Below the pieces are notes generated by a model that did no database searches, was not told where the DNA came from, and worked only from the letters and a program-made list of their open reading frames with translations. A program made the translations under genes and the position numbers. From Clostridiales bacterium (GTDB lineage Bacteria > Bacillota > Clostridia > Oscillospirales > Oscillospiraceae), in contig SFHQ01000008.1 in the NCBI GenBank assembly GCA_004556345.1, forward strand, positions 22,712 to 86,711: a stretch of DNA of 64,000 nucleotides, read 5' to 3'. Shown piece after piece: positions 56,569-64,000 of the stretch. How positions within the stretch are numbered: position 1 is the stretch's first letter; every line of letters starts with the position of its first letter.

Positions 56569-57195
56569 TTAGTTCGCCTCCGCTGGGGCGCAGCGGAAGG
56601 CGCAGTTTTTCTTTTGGCATCGCATACACTTCTGCCCGCAGGACTCCTCCTGCCGGTCGCTGAGGCCGACCAGGGCCGTGATGGATTTCTCCGGCACCAG
56701 CATCCCCCCCGCCGTGAGGGTCAGGCCGATGCGCTTGGGGGCCTGGAGCAGGTCCAGCACCTGCCGCTGGGCCGCCAGGTCCCAGTCCCCGTAGCCGGGG
56801 CTGAAGGCGGGGGTGAGATACTGCCCCTCGTCCAGGGTCGGTAAAAAGCTGTCGCAGTAGTCCGCGCACAGCTGGTCCAGCCACACCGCGCACACCGCCT
56901 GCCCCACGGCGGCCTTGGCCATGGACTGGGCGCTCCACCGGCGCAGGAGCCGGTCGGTCTCCGCCCCCAGGGTCACGGCAAATAAAATGCCCTCGGTGCA
57001 GTGGCGCAGGTGGTGGTCCAGGTCCCGGCTCTGTCCCGCAAACAGAGAAAGGGACAGCCGCCGCCCCAGGGTCCGGGGGGTGACTGTCCCTTCCAGCTCC
57101 CGCTGGCAGTCAGCGGCCAAGGCAGCGGCCTCCGGCCACAGGTCGGCCCCCCGGCTGCCCAGATAGCGGGCGATCTCTTTGGAATCTAAGTTCAT
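56569..57195 (-). CDS. Methionine synthase activation-domain protein
   Basis: 208 residues. It matches the stand-alone AdoMet-binding reactivation domain of MetH that reductively methylates inactive cobalamin: LTPAFSPGYGDWDLAAQRQVLDLL and IGLTLTAGGMLVPEKSITALVGL (in outline, SPGYGDW and PEKSIT). The C-terminus adds a Cys cluster (SCGQKCMRCQKKNCAFRC) typical of clostridial versions, perhaps for an iron-sulfur or zinc site. It overlaps metF by 4 bases and precedes metH by 71 bases. Confidence 0.92.
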   Translation of the reverse strand: MNLDSKEIARYLGSRGADLWPEAAALAADCQRELEGTVTPRTLGRRLSLSLFAGQSRDLDHHLRHCTEGILFAVTLGAETDRLLRRWSAQSMAKAAVGQAVCAVWLDQLCADYCDSFLPTLDEGQYLTPAFSPGYGDWDLAAQRQVLDLLQAPKRIGLTLTAGGMLVPEKSITALVGLSDRQEESCGQKCMRCQKKNCAFRCAPAEAN

Positions 57196-58061
57196 CCGCG
57201 TCCCAGGACCTTGGACAAGTTCTCCGCGATGCCGGCGGCCACATCGGGCTTGTTCATGGTGTAGACGTGGACGCCCCGCACGCCGTTGGCGACGAGGTCC
57301 ACCATCTGCTCGGCGGCATAGACAATGCCCGCCTGCTTCATGGCGTCGGGCCGCTCGCGGAAACGGTCCAGGATCATGCGGAAGCGGTTGGGCAGGGTGG
57401 TCCCGGACAGAGTCAGGATGCGGGTCATCTGTGCCGCGTTGGTCACGGGCATGATGCCGGCTAAGATCGGCACGTTGATGCCCACCTCCTGGGCCCGGTA
57501 CAGGAAGCTGTACAGGGCGCTGTTGTCAAAGAACATCTGGGTGGTCAGAAAATCGACGCCGCAGTCCACCTTTTCCTTCAGGTGGCGCAGGTCCTCGGCC
57601 TGGCTCAGGCACTCCACGTGCCCCTCCGGGTAGCAGGCCCCGCCGATGCAGAAGCCTCCGTAGGCGGTAATTTCTTTCACCAGCTCGTAGGCATAGCGGA
57701 AGTCGCGGGGGGCGGCGGGGTCATACCCCTCCGGGTAGTCGCCCCGCAGGGCCAGGATGTTCTCGATGCCCGCTTCCTTCAGCGCGTCCAGCTCGTGGTG
57801 GATGCGCTCCCGGTCGGAGGAGACACAGGTCAGGTGGGCCAGGGCGGTGACCCCCTGGGCCTGGACGATCTGGGCGATTTGGGAGGTATAGGTCGACGTC
57901 CCGCCGCCCGCGCCGTAGGTCACGCTCATAAAATCGGGCTTTAGCTGGGCGATCTTCTCCACGGCGGTGGCCACAGAGTCAAAATCGCTGTCTTTTTTCG
58001 GGGGGAAGGCCTCGAAGGACAGGGTCACGTCCTTCTCCTTCCAGAGGTTAGAGAGTTTCAC
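57192..58061 (-). CDS. metF: Methylenetetrahydrofolate reductase
   Basis: 289 residues, FAD-binding barrel. It provides methyltetrahydrofolate for MetH. VTLSFEAFPPKKDSD carries the conserved Glu, SVTYGAGGGTS, HLTCVSSDRERI, LALRGDYPEG, IGGACYPEGH and FLTTQMFFDN are the family blocks. Co-localised with the activation protein (4-base overlap) and metH, with the same direction as metK and ahcY further upstream. Confidence 0.97.
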   Translation of the reverse strand: MKLSNLWKEKDVTLSFEAFPPKKDSDFDSVATAVEKIAQLKPDFMSVTYGAGGGTSTYTSQIAQIVQAQGVTALAHLTCVSSDRERIHHELDALKEAGIENILALRGDYPEGYDPAAPRDFRYAYELVKEITAYGGFCIGGACYPEGHVECLSQAEDLRHLKEKVDCGVDFLTTQMFFDNSALYSFLYRAQEVGINVPILAGIMPVTNAAQMTRILTLSGTTLPNRFRMILDRFRERPDAMKQAGIVYAAEQMVDLVANGVRGVHVYTMNKPDVAAGIAENLSKVLGRG

Positions 58062-58108
58062 AGGGGGTCCCTTCTTTCTCGCTAGGGGATATTACATCAT
58101 TCCGAATA

Positions 58109-59707
58109 TCATTCCGGCTGCTGGGCCGGGGCGGTCTCCTCGGCCTCTCCGGCGCGGCTCTCTTGCCCGGCCAGGCGGATGCCCGCCAGGGCCAGGGCGC
58201 AGACGAACCAGAAGATCAGCATCACGCGGGGGTAGTTCCAGAGGTAGTCGGCCATGCCGCACAGCAGCCCGCCCAGCAGGGCGGACACGCCGCCCACGAC
58301 GGCCATCCGCACCACAAGGTCGCACTGCTTGTGGAACACGGCCTTCGCGCCCTGCTTCGCCGTCCACAGGATGCCGCCCACAAAGGAAATGAGGCCCACC
58401 AGGCCGGTCTCACACCAGACCTGGAGGTAGATGTTGTGGCAGTGGACAAAATGGTCCTTCCCGTGGAAGAGGTTCAGGTCGCTGATGGACTGCCGCACCG
58501 CGTCAGACCCCAGCCCGGCCCCCAGCACAGGCCGCTGCTGCAAAAACGCAGCGGCGGCGCGGTAGAGGGGGAAGCGGCTGCTGGTCGAGGTGTCGGACGT
58601 GTTGAAGATGGTCAGGATGCGGTGGAACACCGTGTCCGGCAGCAGGGCCAGGCCCACCAGGGCCACCACGATGCCCAGCGGGATGAGCTTGGAGTTCCAG
58701 AGGATCACAAACACCACCGCCGCCAGGGCCAGGCCCACCCAGCTGGCGCGGGAGTAGGTCATCGCCATGGCCATGCAGCCGGTGCCCACGCTCAGCAGGC
58801 CCAGCAGACGGCCCAGCCAGCTCTTGGTACACAGCAGGTAGGCCACCGCCACCGGGATCAGCAGCAGCAGGACCTCGCCAAAGGTGTTGGGGTTATCAAA
58901 GAAGCCCATCACGCGCCCAGGCATGTCCCCGTTCACGTTGACATCCACGTAGGAGAGATTGACCTCTACGCCCTGGATGCGCTGGTAGATGCCGTAGAGG
59001 GACATGATGAGCAGGGACAGAGAGGTGAAGCACAGCAGGCGCTCCAGCTGCTCCCGGCTCTCCACGGTGCTGACCAGGATCACCACGCACAGCATGCAGG
59101 TGATATAGTACAGCAAAAAGCGGAAGGACAGGGAGGGGTAGGCCGACAGGGGCCAGGCGGCAAAGGTCATGCCTGCAAAGGCCACGAGCCAGGGCCCGAC
59201 AAATTTCAGGTCCAGCCGGAAGCCGGGCTTGCGCATCCCGGCAAACCAGGCCATGACAAAGCACAGGGCGAACCCGGCAAAGCTGTAAGCGTTGTTCCAG
59301 CGCTCAAAGGGCAGCGCCAGAAACAGCACCATGATCCAGGCCACAGCCAGGGGCGTCTGCTCCACCACGGCAAAGGCGATGCGGGCAAACACACTGTGTT
59401 CAAAGACGTCCTGGCCCACAGCATAGAGCTTTTGCAGCAGGATCGTCGGGATGCTGATGAGGAACGTCAGCACCCGGCACAGCACGCTCTCCGGCCAGGC
59501 CCGCGTCAGCACGCCCTCGCGGGAGAGAAACCCCACGACGGCGCTGCCATGATAGGCTCTGCGCCAGCCCAGGGCGATGCCCCGCAGGATCCTGGCCAGC
59601 AGGCTGTATTCGTAGCGCTCCCGCAGCCAGTGCCACAGGGGGGCAAGCCAGGTGCAGAGTACGCTGCTCCGAACCACTTCCACGGCGGTCACTCCTTTTT
59701 CAGTCAT
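58109..59707 (-). CDS. O-antigen ligase-like membrane protein
   Basis: 532 residues with about 12 membrane helices. The large extracytoplasmic loop near residues 385-455 (FPLYRAAAAFLQQRPVLGAGLGSDAVR, then HCHNIYLQVWCETGLVGLI) has the Wzy_C/WaaL pattern GxGxG...H(N)xxL. Such proteins ligate or polymerise surface glycans. In a Gram-positive it would attach teichuronic-type or capsular chains. It is followed 47 bases later by metF and preceded 18 bases earlier by a glycosyltransferase gene, so cell-surface genes interrupt the methyl-cycle cluster. Confidence 0.88.
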   Translation of the reverse strand: MTEKGVTAVEVVRSSVLCTWLAPLWHWLRERYEYSLLARILRGIALGWRRAYHGSAVVGFLSREGVLTRAWPESVLCRVLTFLISIPTILLQKLYAVGQDVFEHSVFARIAFAVVEQTPLAVAWIMVLFLALPFERWNNAYSFAGFALCFVMAWFAGMRKPGFRLDLKFVGPWLVAFAGMTFAAWPLSAYPSLSFRFLLYYITCMLCVVILVSTVESREQLERLLCFTSLSLLIMSLYGIYQRIQGVEVNLSYVDVNVNGDMPGRVMGFFDNPNTFGEVLLLLIPVAVAYLLCTKSWLGRLLGLLSVGTGCMAMAMTYSRASWVGLALAAVVFVILWNSKLIPLGIVVALVGLALLPDTVFHRILTIFNTSDTSTSSRFPLYRAAAAFLQQRPVLGAGLGSDAVRQSISDLNLFHGKDHFVHCHNIYLQVWCETGLVGLISFVGGILWTAKQGAKAVFHKQCDLVVRMAVVGGVSALLGGLLCGMADYLWNYPRVMLIFWFVCALALAGIRLAGQESRAGEAEETAPAQQPE

Positions 59708-59725
59708 ATCGTTTGCGCTGCCCGG

Positions 59726-60751
59726 TCAGCCCTTCCGGTTTTTCAGCCCGTAGAGCATCGACAGCGCGAAGTATTGGCGGCGGCGGATGAGGTCTGCCAC
59801 GATCTGCTTGTTCCGCCCCAGCCCCTCCGGGTGGATCTGGCAGATGGCCGAAGCCATTTCCGGCAGCTGGCAGATGCCCCGCACCCGGCGGCGTTTTTCC
59901 GCCAAGGGGGCGGCGTTGCTGGCGGCGAACTCATTGCCCACGGCAATGAGCAGCCCCGCCCAGCAGGAGTTTTCCCGCCACAGGGGCTGGTCCCGGCCCA
60001 ATTCGAGCCGCTGGGCCAGCGCTTCCTTGGCCTTCATAAAGGTGTGGAAGGTCTGCATATAGTCGGGCAGATACCGGCGGGTGACGGAGGCCGGGTTCTG
60101 CAAGTAATGGTAGACCGCCTTGTCCGTCATGGCCAGCTTGTTGGCGTAGCAGAAATATTCCAGCAAAAACAGCTCGTCCTCCAGATAGGCCCCCAGGAAA
60201 TGCATCCCGTGGTTCTGGATGACCGACCGGGAAAACAGGAAGCGCCAGACAAAGCCGTTGAGAACCTCCCCCGGTTTCCCCAGCCGCTGGCCCAGCAGGC
60301 GGTCCACGATGCCCTTCCGGATCTCCTCGCAGCCATAGACGCCCTGGGGCAGAGCGCCCGGCTCCGCCTCCCGGCGGCCGTCCTGCTCCACCCGCCAGTG
60401 GCCGCCGCCGGCGGTGTCCGCGCCGGCGGCCGTCAGGGCGGTGTAGAGGGTCTCCAGGGCGTCCGGGGGCAGCCAGTCGTCGGAGTCGGCAAAGGCAAAA
60501 TATTGGCCGTTGGCCTGGGTCATGCCCAGGTTCCGGGCGGAGCTGACCCCGCCGTTGTCCTTGTGGAAGACCCGCACGCGGGGGTCCTCCTTGGCGATCT
60601 GGTCACACAGCGCCCCGCTGTGGTCCGGGGAGCCGTCGTCGATCAGTAAAAGCTCCAGATCCTGAAAGGTCTGGTTTAAGATGGAGTCGGTACACTTGCG
60701 GAGAAAGCTCTCCGCCCGGTAGACCGGTACGATCACCGAGATTTCCGGCAT
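59726..60751 (-). CDS. Family 2 glycosyltransferase
   Basis: 341 residues. The N-terminal GT-A fold is complete: EISVIVPVYRAESFLRKCTDSIL, LLLIDDGSPDHSGALCD, KDNGGVSSARNLGM, and the metal-binding FADSDDW (DxD). The C-terminal half has a helical extension (KLAMTDKAVYHYLQNPASVTRR), as in EpsJ/WfgS-like enzymes that add sugars to lipid-linked repeats. Likely partner of the ligase downstream. It is 46 bases after metK in the same direction with no terminator between. Confidence 0.93.
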   Translation of the reverse strand: MPEISVIVPVYRAESFLRKCTDSILNQTFQDLELLLIDDGSPDHSGALCDQIAKEDPRVRVFHKDNGGVSSARNLGMTQANGQYFAFADSDDWLPPDALETLYTALTAAGADTAGGGHWRVEQDGRREAEPGALPQGVYGCEEIRKGIVDRLLGQRLGKPGEVLNGFVWRFLFSRSVIQNHGMHFLGAYLEDELFLLEYFCYANKLAMTDKAVYHYLQNPASVTRRYLPDYMQTFHTFMKAKEALAQRLELGRDQPLWRENSCWAGLLIAVGNEFAASNAAPLAEKRRRVRGICQLPEMASAICQIHPEGLGRNKQIVADLIRRRQYFALSMLYGLKNRKG

Positions 60752-60797
60752 ACAAGATCCTCCTTCTTTCCGGATGCGGTACGATCCTGCCGCAAGC

Positions 60798-61979
60798 TCA
60801 GCGGCAGGCGGCCTTAAGCTGTGCGGCGCGGTCGGTCTGCTCCCACTTCACGCCCAGGTCTTCGCGGCCCATGTGGCCGTAGGCAGCCAGCTTCTGGTAG
60901 ATGGGCTTCTGCAGGTCCAGGTCGCGGATGATGGCGGTGGGGCGCAGGTCAAAGGTCTTGCGGACGGCCTCCTCCAGCACAGAGTCGGCCACGGTGCCGG
61001 TGCCGAAGGTCTCCACCAGGATGGAGACGGGCTGGGCCACGCCGATGGCGTAAGCCAGCTGCACCTGGCAGCGCTTGGCCAGGCCGGCGGCCACGACGGT
61101 CTTCGCCACCCAGCGGGCGGCGTAAGCGGCGGAGCGGTCCACCTTGGTGGGGTCCTTGCCGGAGAAGGCGCCGCCGCCGTGGGGGGCAGAGCCGCCGTAG
61201 GTATCGACGATGATCTTCCGGCCGGTCAGGCCCGTGTCGCCCTGAGGCCCGCCGATGACGAAGCGGCCGGTGGGGTTGACATAGACCTTGGTGTTCTCGT
61301 CCATGAGGTTTGCCGGGACGGTGGGCTTGATGACCAGCTCGATCATGTCCTTGCGGATCTGGTCCAGCTCGACCTTGGGGCTGTGCTGGGTGGACAGGAC
61401 CACGGTGTCCACGCGGACGGGCTGGTTGTTCTCGTCATACTCCACGGTGACCTGGGTCTTGCCGTCGGGGCGCAGGTAGTCGACCTTGCCCTCCTTGCGG
61501 ACCTGGGTCAGGCGCTTGGCCATCTTGTGGGCCAGAGAGATGGCCAGGGGCATCAGCTCAGGGGTCTCGTCGCAGGCATAGCCGAACATCATGCCCTGGT
61601 CGCCGGCGCCGTTGTCCAGTTCGCTCTCCCCCTCGGCCTTGGCCTCGAAGGACTTGTCCACGCCCAGGGCGATGTCGGCGCTCTGCTCATCGATGTTGGT
61701 GATGATGCCGCAGGTGTCGCAGTCGAAGCCGTACTTGGCGCGGTCATAGCCGATGCCGCGAATGACCTCGCGGGCGATCTTGGGGATGTCCACGTAGCAC
61801 TTGGTGCTGATCTCACCCATGATGTGGATGAGGCCGGTGGAGGCGGTGGTCTCGCAGGCGACGCGGCCCAGGGGGTCCTTGGCTAGGATGGCGTCCAGCA
61901 CAGCGTCAGAGATCTGATCGCAGATCTTATCGGGATGTCCCTCGGTAACGGACTCAGAAGTAAAAAATCTGTGGCTCAT
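60798..61979 (-). CDS. metK: S-adenosylmethionine synthetase
   Basis: 393 residues. MSHRFFTSESVTEGHPDKICDQISDAVLD opens the chain; GAGDQGMMFGYACDETPELMPL, YGGSAPHGGGAFSGKDPTKVDRSAAY (in outline, GGGAFSGKD) and ARWVAKTVVAAGLAKRC are the ATP and methionine sites. GGAGGAACC precedes the start. It follows ahcY on the same strand and also has a possible promoter of its own. Confidence 0.98.
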   Translation of the reverse strand: MSHRFFTSESVTEGHPDKICDQISDAVLDAILAKDPLGRVACETTASTGLIHIMGEISTKCYVDIPKIAREVIRGIGYDRAKYGFDCDTCGIITNIDEQSADIALGVDKSFEAKAEGESELDNGAGDQGMMFGYACDETPELMPLAISLAHKMAKRLTQVRKEGKVDYLRPDGKTQVTVEYDENNQPVRVDTVVLSTQHSPKVELDQIRKDMIELVIKPTVPANLMDENTKVYVNPTGRFVIGGPQGDTGLTGRKIIVDTYGGSAPHGGGAFSGKDPTKVDRSAAYAARWVAKTVVAAGLAKRCQVQLAYAIGVAQPVSILVETFGTGTVADSVLEEAVRKTFDLRPTAIIRDLDLQKPIYQKLAAYGHMGREDLGVKWEQTDRAAQLKAACR

Positions 61980-62009
61980 GGGAAGGGTTCCTCCTTAGAT
62001 AGATGAATA

Positions 62010-62038
62010 ATAATATAATGTAAAGCAGTTACCAACAA
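62010..62038 (-). promoter_or_regulatory. Possible metK promoter
   Basis: On the minus strand TTGTTG, 17-base spacer, TATTAT in the AT-rich 61-base gap between ahcY and metK. Its -35 touches the ahcY stop. Confidence 0.5.
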
Positions 62039-62040
62039 AT

Positions 62041-63282
62041 TTACACGGACCAGCTCGTGAGATACTTCTCCTGCTCCTCGGTCAGGCTGTCGATCGACAG
62101 CCCCAGGGCGGCAAGCTTGGCCCGGCCGATCTCGTCGTCGATGGCATCGGGCACGGCGTAGACCTTCTTTTCCAGCCCGGTCTGCTTCGTCAGCCACTCT
62201 GCGGCCAGGGCCTGGACGGCGAAGGACATGTCCATGATCTCCGCCGGGTGGCCGTTGCCGGCGGCGAGATTCACCAGGCGGCCCTCGGCCAATACGTTCA
62301 GGGTCTTGCCATTGGGCAGGGTGTAGCCGACGATGTTCTCCCGGCGCAGCTGGCTGCTCTCGGCCAGCTCCCGCAGCGCGGCCACGTTGACCTCGCAGTC
62401 AAAGTGGCCGGCGTTGGCCAGCAGGGCGTTGTGCTTCATGGCCTGGAAATGGCGGCCCACGATTACGTCCTTGCAGCCGGTGACGGTGACAAACACGTCT
62501 CCCAGGTGGGCGGCCTGGTCCATGGTCATCACCCGGAAGCCGTTCATGGTGGCGTCCAGGGCCTTGAAGGGGTCGACCTCGGTGACGATCACGTTGGCCC
62601 CCATCCCGGCGGCCCGCATGGCCACGCCCTTGCCGCACCAGCCATACCCGGCGACCACGACGGTCTTGCCCGCCACGACCAGGTTGGTGGTGTGCATGAT
62701 GCCGTCCCAGACGGACTGGCCGGTGCCGTACTTGTTGTCATAGTAGTGCTTGGCCTTGGCGTCGTTCACGGCCACCATGGGGCAGGGCAGGATGCCGTCC
62801 TTCTCGCGGGCTTTCAGGCGGAGGATGCCGGTGGTGGTCTCCTCGCAGCCGCCGATGAGGTCGCCGGCATACGCCTTGCATTTGCCGCCCAGCAGGTCGA
62901 TGAGGTCCCCGCCGTCGTCAATGACGATGTGGGGGCGGCACTTGAGCGTCTCGATCAGGTGCGCCTCATACTCCTCGGCAGAAGCGCCGTGGATGCCAAA
63001 GGTCTCCACGCCCAGGCTGGCCAGGCCCGAGGCCACGTCGTCCTGGGTGGAGAGGGGGTTGGAGCCGGTCAGGCTCACCTGCGCTCCGCCCTTGCTGAGG
63101 ACGTAGCCTAAGTTCGCGGTCTTGGCCTCCAGATGGACGGACACCGCCACGCGCAGCCCACGGAAGGGCTGCTCTTTCTCAAAGCGGGCCTCGATCTGGG
63201 CCAGGGCGGGCATAAAGTCCCGCACCCACTGGATCTTTCTCCGGCCGGACTCGGCCAGAGCCATGTCTTTTACAATACTCAT
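62041..63282 (-). CDS. ahcY: S-adenosylhomocysteine hydrolase
   Basis: 413 residues, the short bacterial form. NAD-binding GYGWCGKGVAMRAAGMGANVIVTEVDP (in outline), substrate-site SNPLSTQDD and NDAKAKHYYDNKYGTGQS, and the C-terminal DEIGRAKLAALGLSIDSLTEEQ region are typical. It splits SAH into adenosine and homocysteine, the latter remethylated by MetH. Expression is controlled by the upstream SAM-clan riboswitch and terminator. Confidence 0.97.
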   Translation of the reverse strand: MSIVKDMALAESGRRKIQWVRDFMPALAQIEARFEKEQPFRGLRVAVSVHLEAKTANLGYVLSKGGAQVSLTGSNPLSTQDDVASGLASLGVETFGIHGASAEEYEAHLIETLKCRPHIVIDDGGDLIDLLGGKCKAYAGDLIGGCEETTTGILRLKAREKDGILPCPMVAVNDAKAKHYYDNKYGTGQSVWDGIMHTTNLVVAGKTVVVAGYGWCGKGVAMRAAGMGANVIVTEVDPFKALDATMNGFRVMTMDQAAHLGDVFVTVTGCKDVIVGRHFQAMKHNALLANAGHFDCEVNVAALRELAESSQLRRENIVGYTLPNGKTLNVLAEGRLVNLAAGNGHPAEIMDMSFAVQALAAEWLTKQTGLEKKVYAVPDAIDDEIGRAKLAALGLSIDSLTEEQEKYLTSWSV

Positions 63283-63339
63283 GGGTCTTGTGTTCCTTTT
63301 CTAACTCTGCCTGAGAGACGCTGTCGGTAAGCCGCAGCT

Positions 63340-63372
63340 TACAAAAAAAGACTTCCCGCAGGAAGCCTTTGT
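63340..63372 (-). terminator. Riboswitch-controlled terminator
   Basis: On the minus strand GGCTTCC, TGC, GGGAAGTC is followed by seven T. It lies between the aptamer and ahcY, as needed for transcriptional control by SAM. Confidence 0.85.
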
Positions 63373-63389
63373 CGCAAGACGCGGCGCCT

Positions 63390-63489
63390 CCTTATCGCTG
63401 TTAGCAGAACCACCTTGCCGGGGCGAAAGCCCTGGGGCAGGTTGGTGTGGGGTCATCAAGCTAACTCTCTCGCCCACTCTCGATAATGC
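63390..63489 (-). ncRNA. SAM-clan riboswitch (S-box-like aptamer)
   Basis: On the minus strand the paired ends TTATCG / CGATAA form P1, AGAG follows as in S-box RNAs, TGGG / CCCA forms P2 around a GAGAGA turn and a TGATGA loop, and CACC / GGTG with TGCC / GGCA forms P3 (AACC ... AAGGTGG). GTTAGC in the P2 loop can pair with GCTAAC after P3, the class's pseudoknot. No P4 hairpin is seen. The position before ahcY and metK fits. Confidence 0.8.
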
Positions 63490-63543
63490 GCTCTATGCAG
63501 TTGATCTCCCCACCAATTCAGTAGGGCCAAAATAGTACGTTAC

Positions 63544-63571
63544 ATTATACACCATCTTTCGGAAAAGGCAA
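63544..63571 (-). promoter_or_regulatory. Promoter of the ahcY operon
   Basis: On the minus strand TTGCCT, 16-base spacer, TATAAT, about 50 bases before the riboswitch. Confidence 0.8.
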
Positions 63572-63640
63572 GCCGTTTTTCAAAATTTTTTTACGTTTAA
63601 AAAACACATACAATCATCGTAATAAAACAATAAAATCGTT

Positions 63641-64000
63641 TTATTCAACATTTGATGAAATTGCTTTCACAATTACATCAAAATGTTCTTTCACATGCTC
63701 AGAATTCTCCCACGGAGAAGAAATCACCATATCTTGAAACAGTCCTGTAGAATGATCCGGATTGGTTACTGCAATAACCGCTGAGTACTTTGCTTTAAGA
63801 ATCAAGCGTTCATGAGTCAAATAATTTGTTCCGACCTCTTCTCTGTCACACAATGTGTTAACATATTTTTTGGCTTCATCGACAACAACTTGTCCTTCTC
63901 GGCTCGACTCACTAATTGAATTCATAAGTATGGTTTCAATTGCCCCTTCTTCCGAAAAAGGAATAATCAGCGGAGTAATCTTTACAGATACATCAATTCC
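63641..64000 (-). CDS. Partial protein of unknown function, AT-rich
   Basis: The frame is open to the window edge, so the true start lies outside; 119 residues are visible, ending with EHFDVIVKAISSNVE. An internal Met at 63925 is not the natural start. Blocks such as VSVKITPLIIPFSEEGAIETILM, AKKYVNTLCDREEVGTNYLTHERLILKAKYSAVIAV (in outline) and LFQDMVISSPWENSEHVKEHF are reminiscent of DUF3226/Toprim-like proteins, but I cannot confirm this. Base composition is strikingly AT-rich compared with all neighbouring genes, which suggests acquired DNA. A small AATAAAAC / GTTTTATT hairpin follows its stop. Confidence 0.6.
   Translation of the reverse strand, partial: GIDVSVKITPLIIPFSEEGAIETILMNSISESSREGQVVVDEAKKYVNTLCDREEVGTNYLTHERLILKAKYSAVIAVTNPDHSTGLFQDMVISSPWENSEHVKEHFDVIVKAISSNVE

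Overview
The window looks like a chromosomal segment of a GC-rich, gut-type Clostridium relative, most likely in the Oscillospiraceae/Ruminococcaceae. The evidence is consensus sigma-A promoters and strong AGGAGG-type ribosome binding sites, high GC with Firmicute gene content (rpsU, efp-yqeG, smc-ftsY, rsfS-yqeK), the acetylase branch of the diaminopimelate pathway, a split MetH with a separate activation protein, and short GC-rich palindromic repeats of the kind scattered through these genomes. I see no rRNA, tRNA, CRISPR array or phage module.

Layout. 1-1.8 kb: response regulator (cut by the window edge) and sensor kinase. 1.8-4.3 kb: polar amino acid ABC importer whose binding protein appears circularly permuted. 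4.4-6.4 kb: divergent M20 deacetylase and dapH. 6.4-11 kb: two-component system divergent from a BcrAB-like three-gene ABC exporter. 11-20.9 kb: dapF, a sodium/solute symporter behind an attenuator leader, ADP-ribosylglycohydrolase and Nudix genes, small lipoprotein and membrane proteins, a secreted deacetylase-like protein with a poly-Asn tract, a LuxR-type regulator and a drug/metabolite transporter. 21-26 kb: MFS and MATE exporters around a small accessory patch (truncated toxin, HigA-like antitoxin, XRE regulator, a 59-residue protein) carrying three copies of a 105-bp element with 28-bp terminal inverted repeats. 26-32.7 kb: trkA, two tandem trkH genes and a K+-dependent membrane pyrophosphatase. 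32.8-35.4 kb: zinc/manganese-type ABC importer whose binding-protein gene has lost its start. 35.4-36.9 kb: two copies of a second repeat family flanking an XRE regulator and an orphan gene.

36.9-51.6 kb is a housekeeping block on the minus strand: yqeG, efp, a CD1247-like zinc-ribbon protein, rpsU, then smc-ftsY-rph-rdgB-yhbY-nadD/yqeK-lytR-rsfS-leuS as one long probable operon. 51.7-54 kb holds a PD-(D/E)XK-type gene and an Rh-type ammonium channel with a terminator at the start of its transcript. 54-63.6 kb carries the activated methyl cycle (ahcY, metK, metF, metH activation protein, metH), interrupted by a glycosyltransferase and an O-antigen-ligase-like gene and headed by a SAM-clan riboswitch with a terminator. 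The last 360 bp is AT-rich with a partial gene of unknown function.

The most unusual observations are the permuted binding protein, the mobile-looking 105-bp repeat family (which truncates a toxin and has a solo copy read in frame inside a sensor kinase), the start-less zinc binding protein, a degenerate pentanucleotide tract, and several leader/terminator arrangements without a recognised class.
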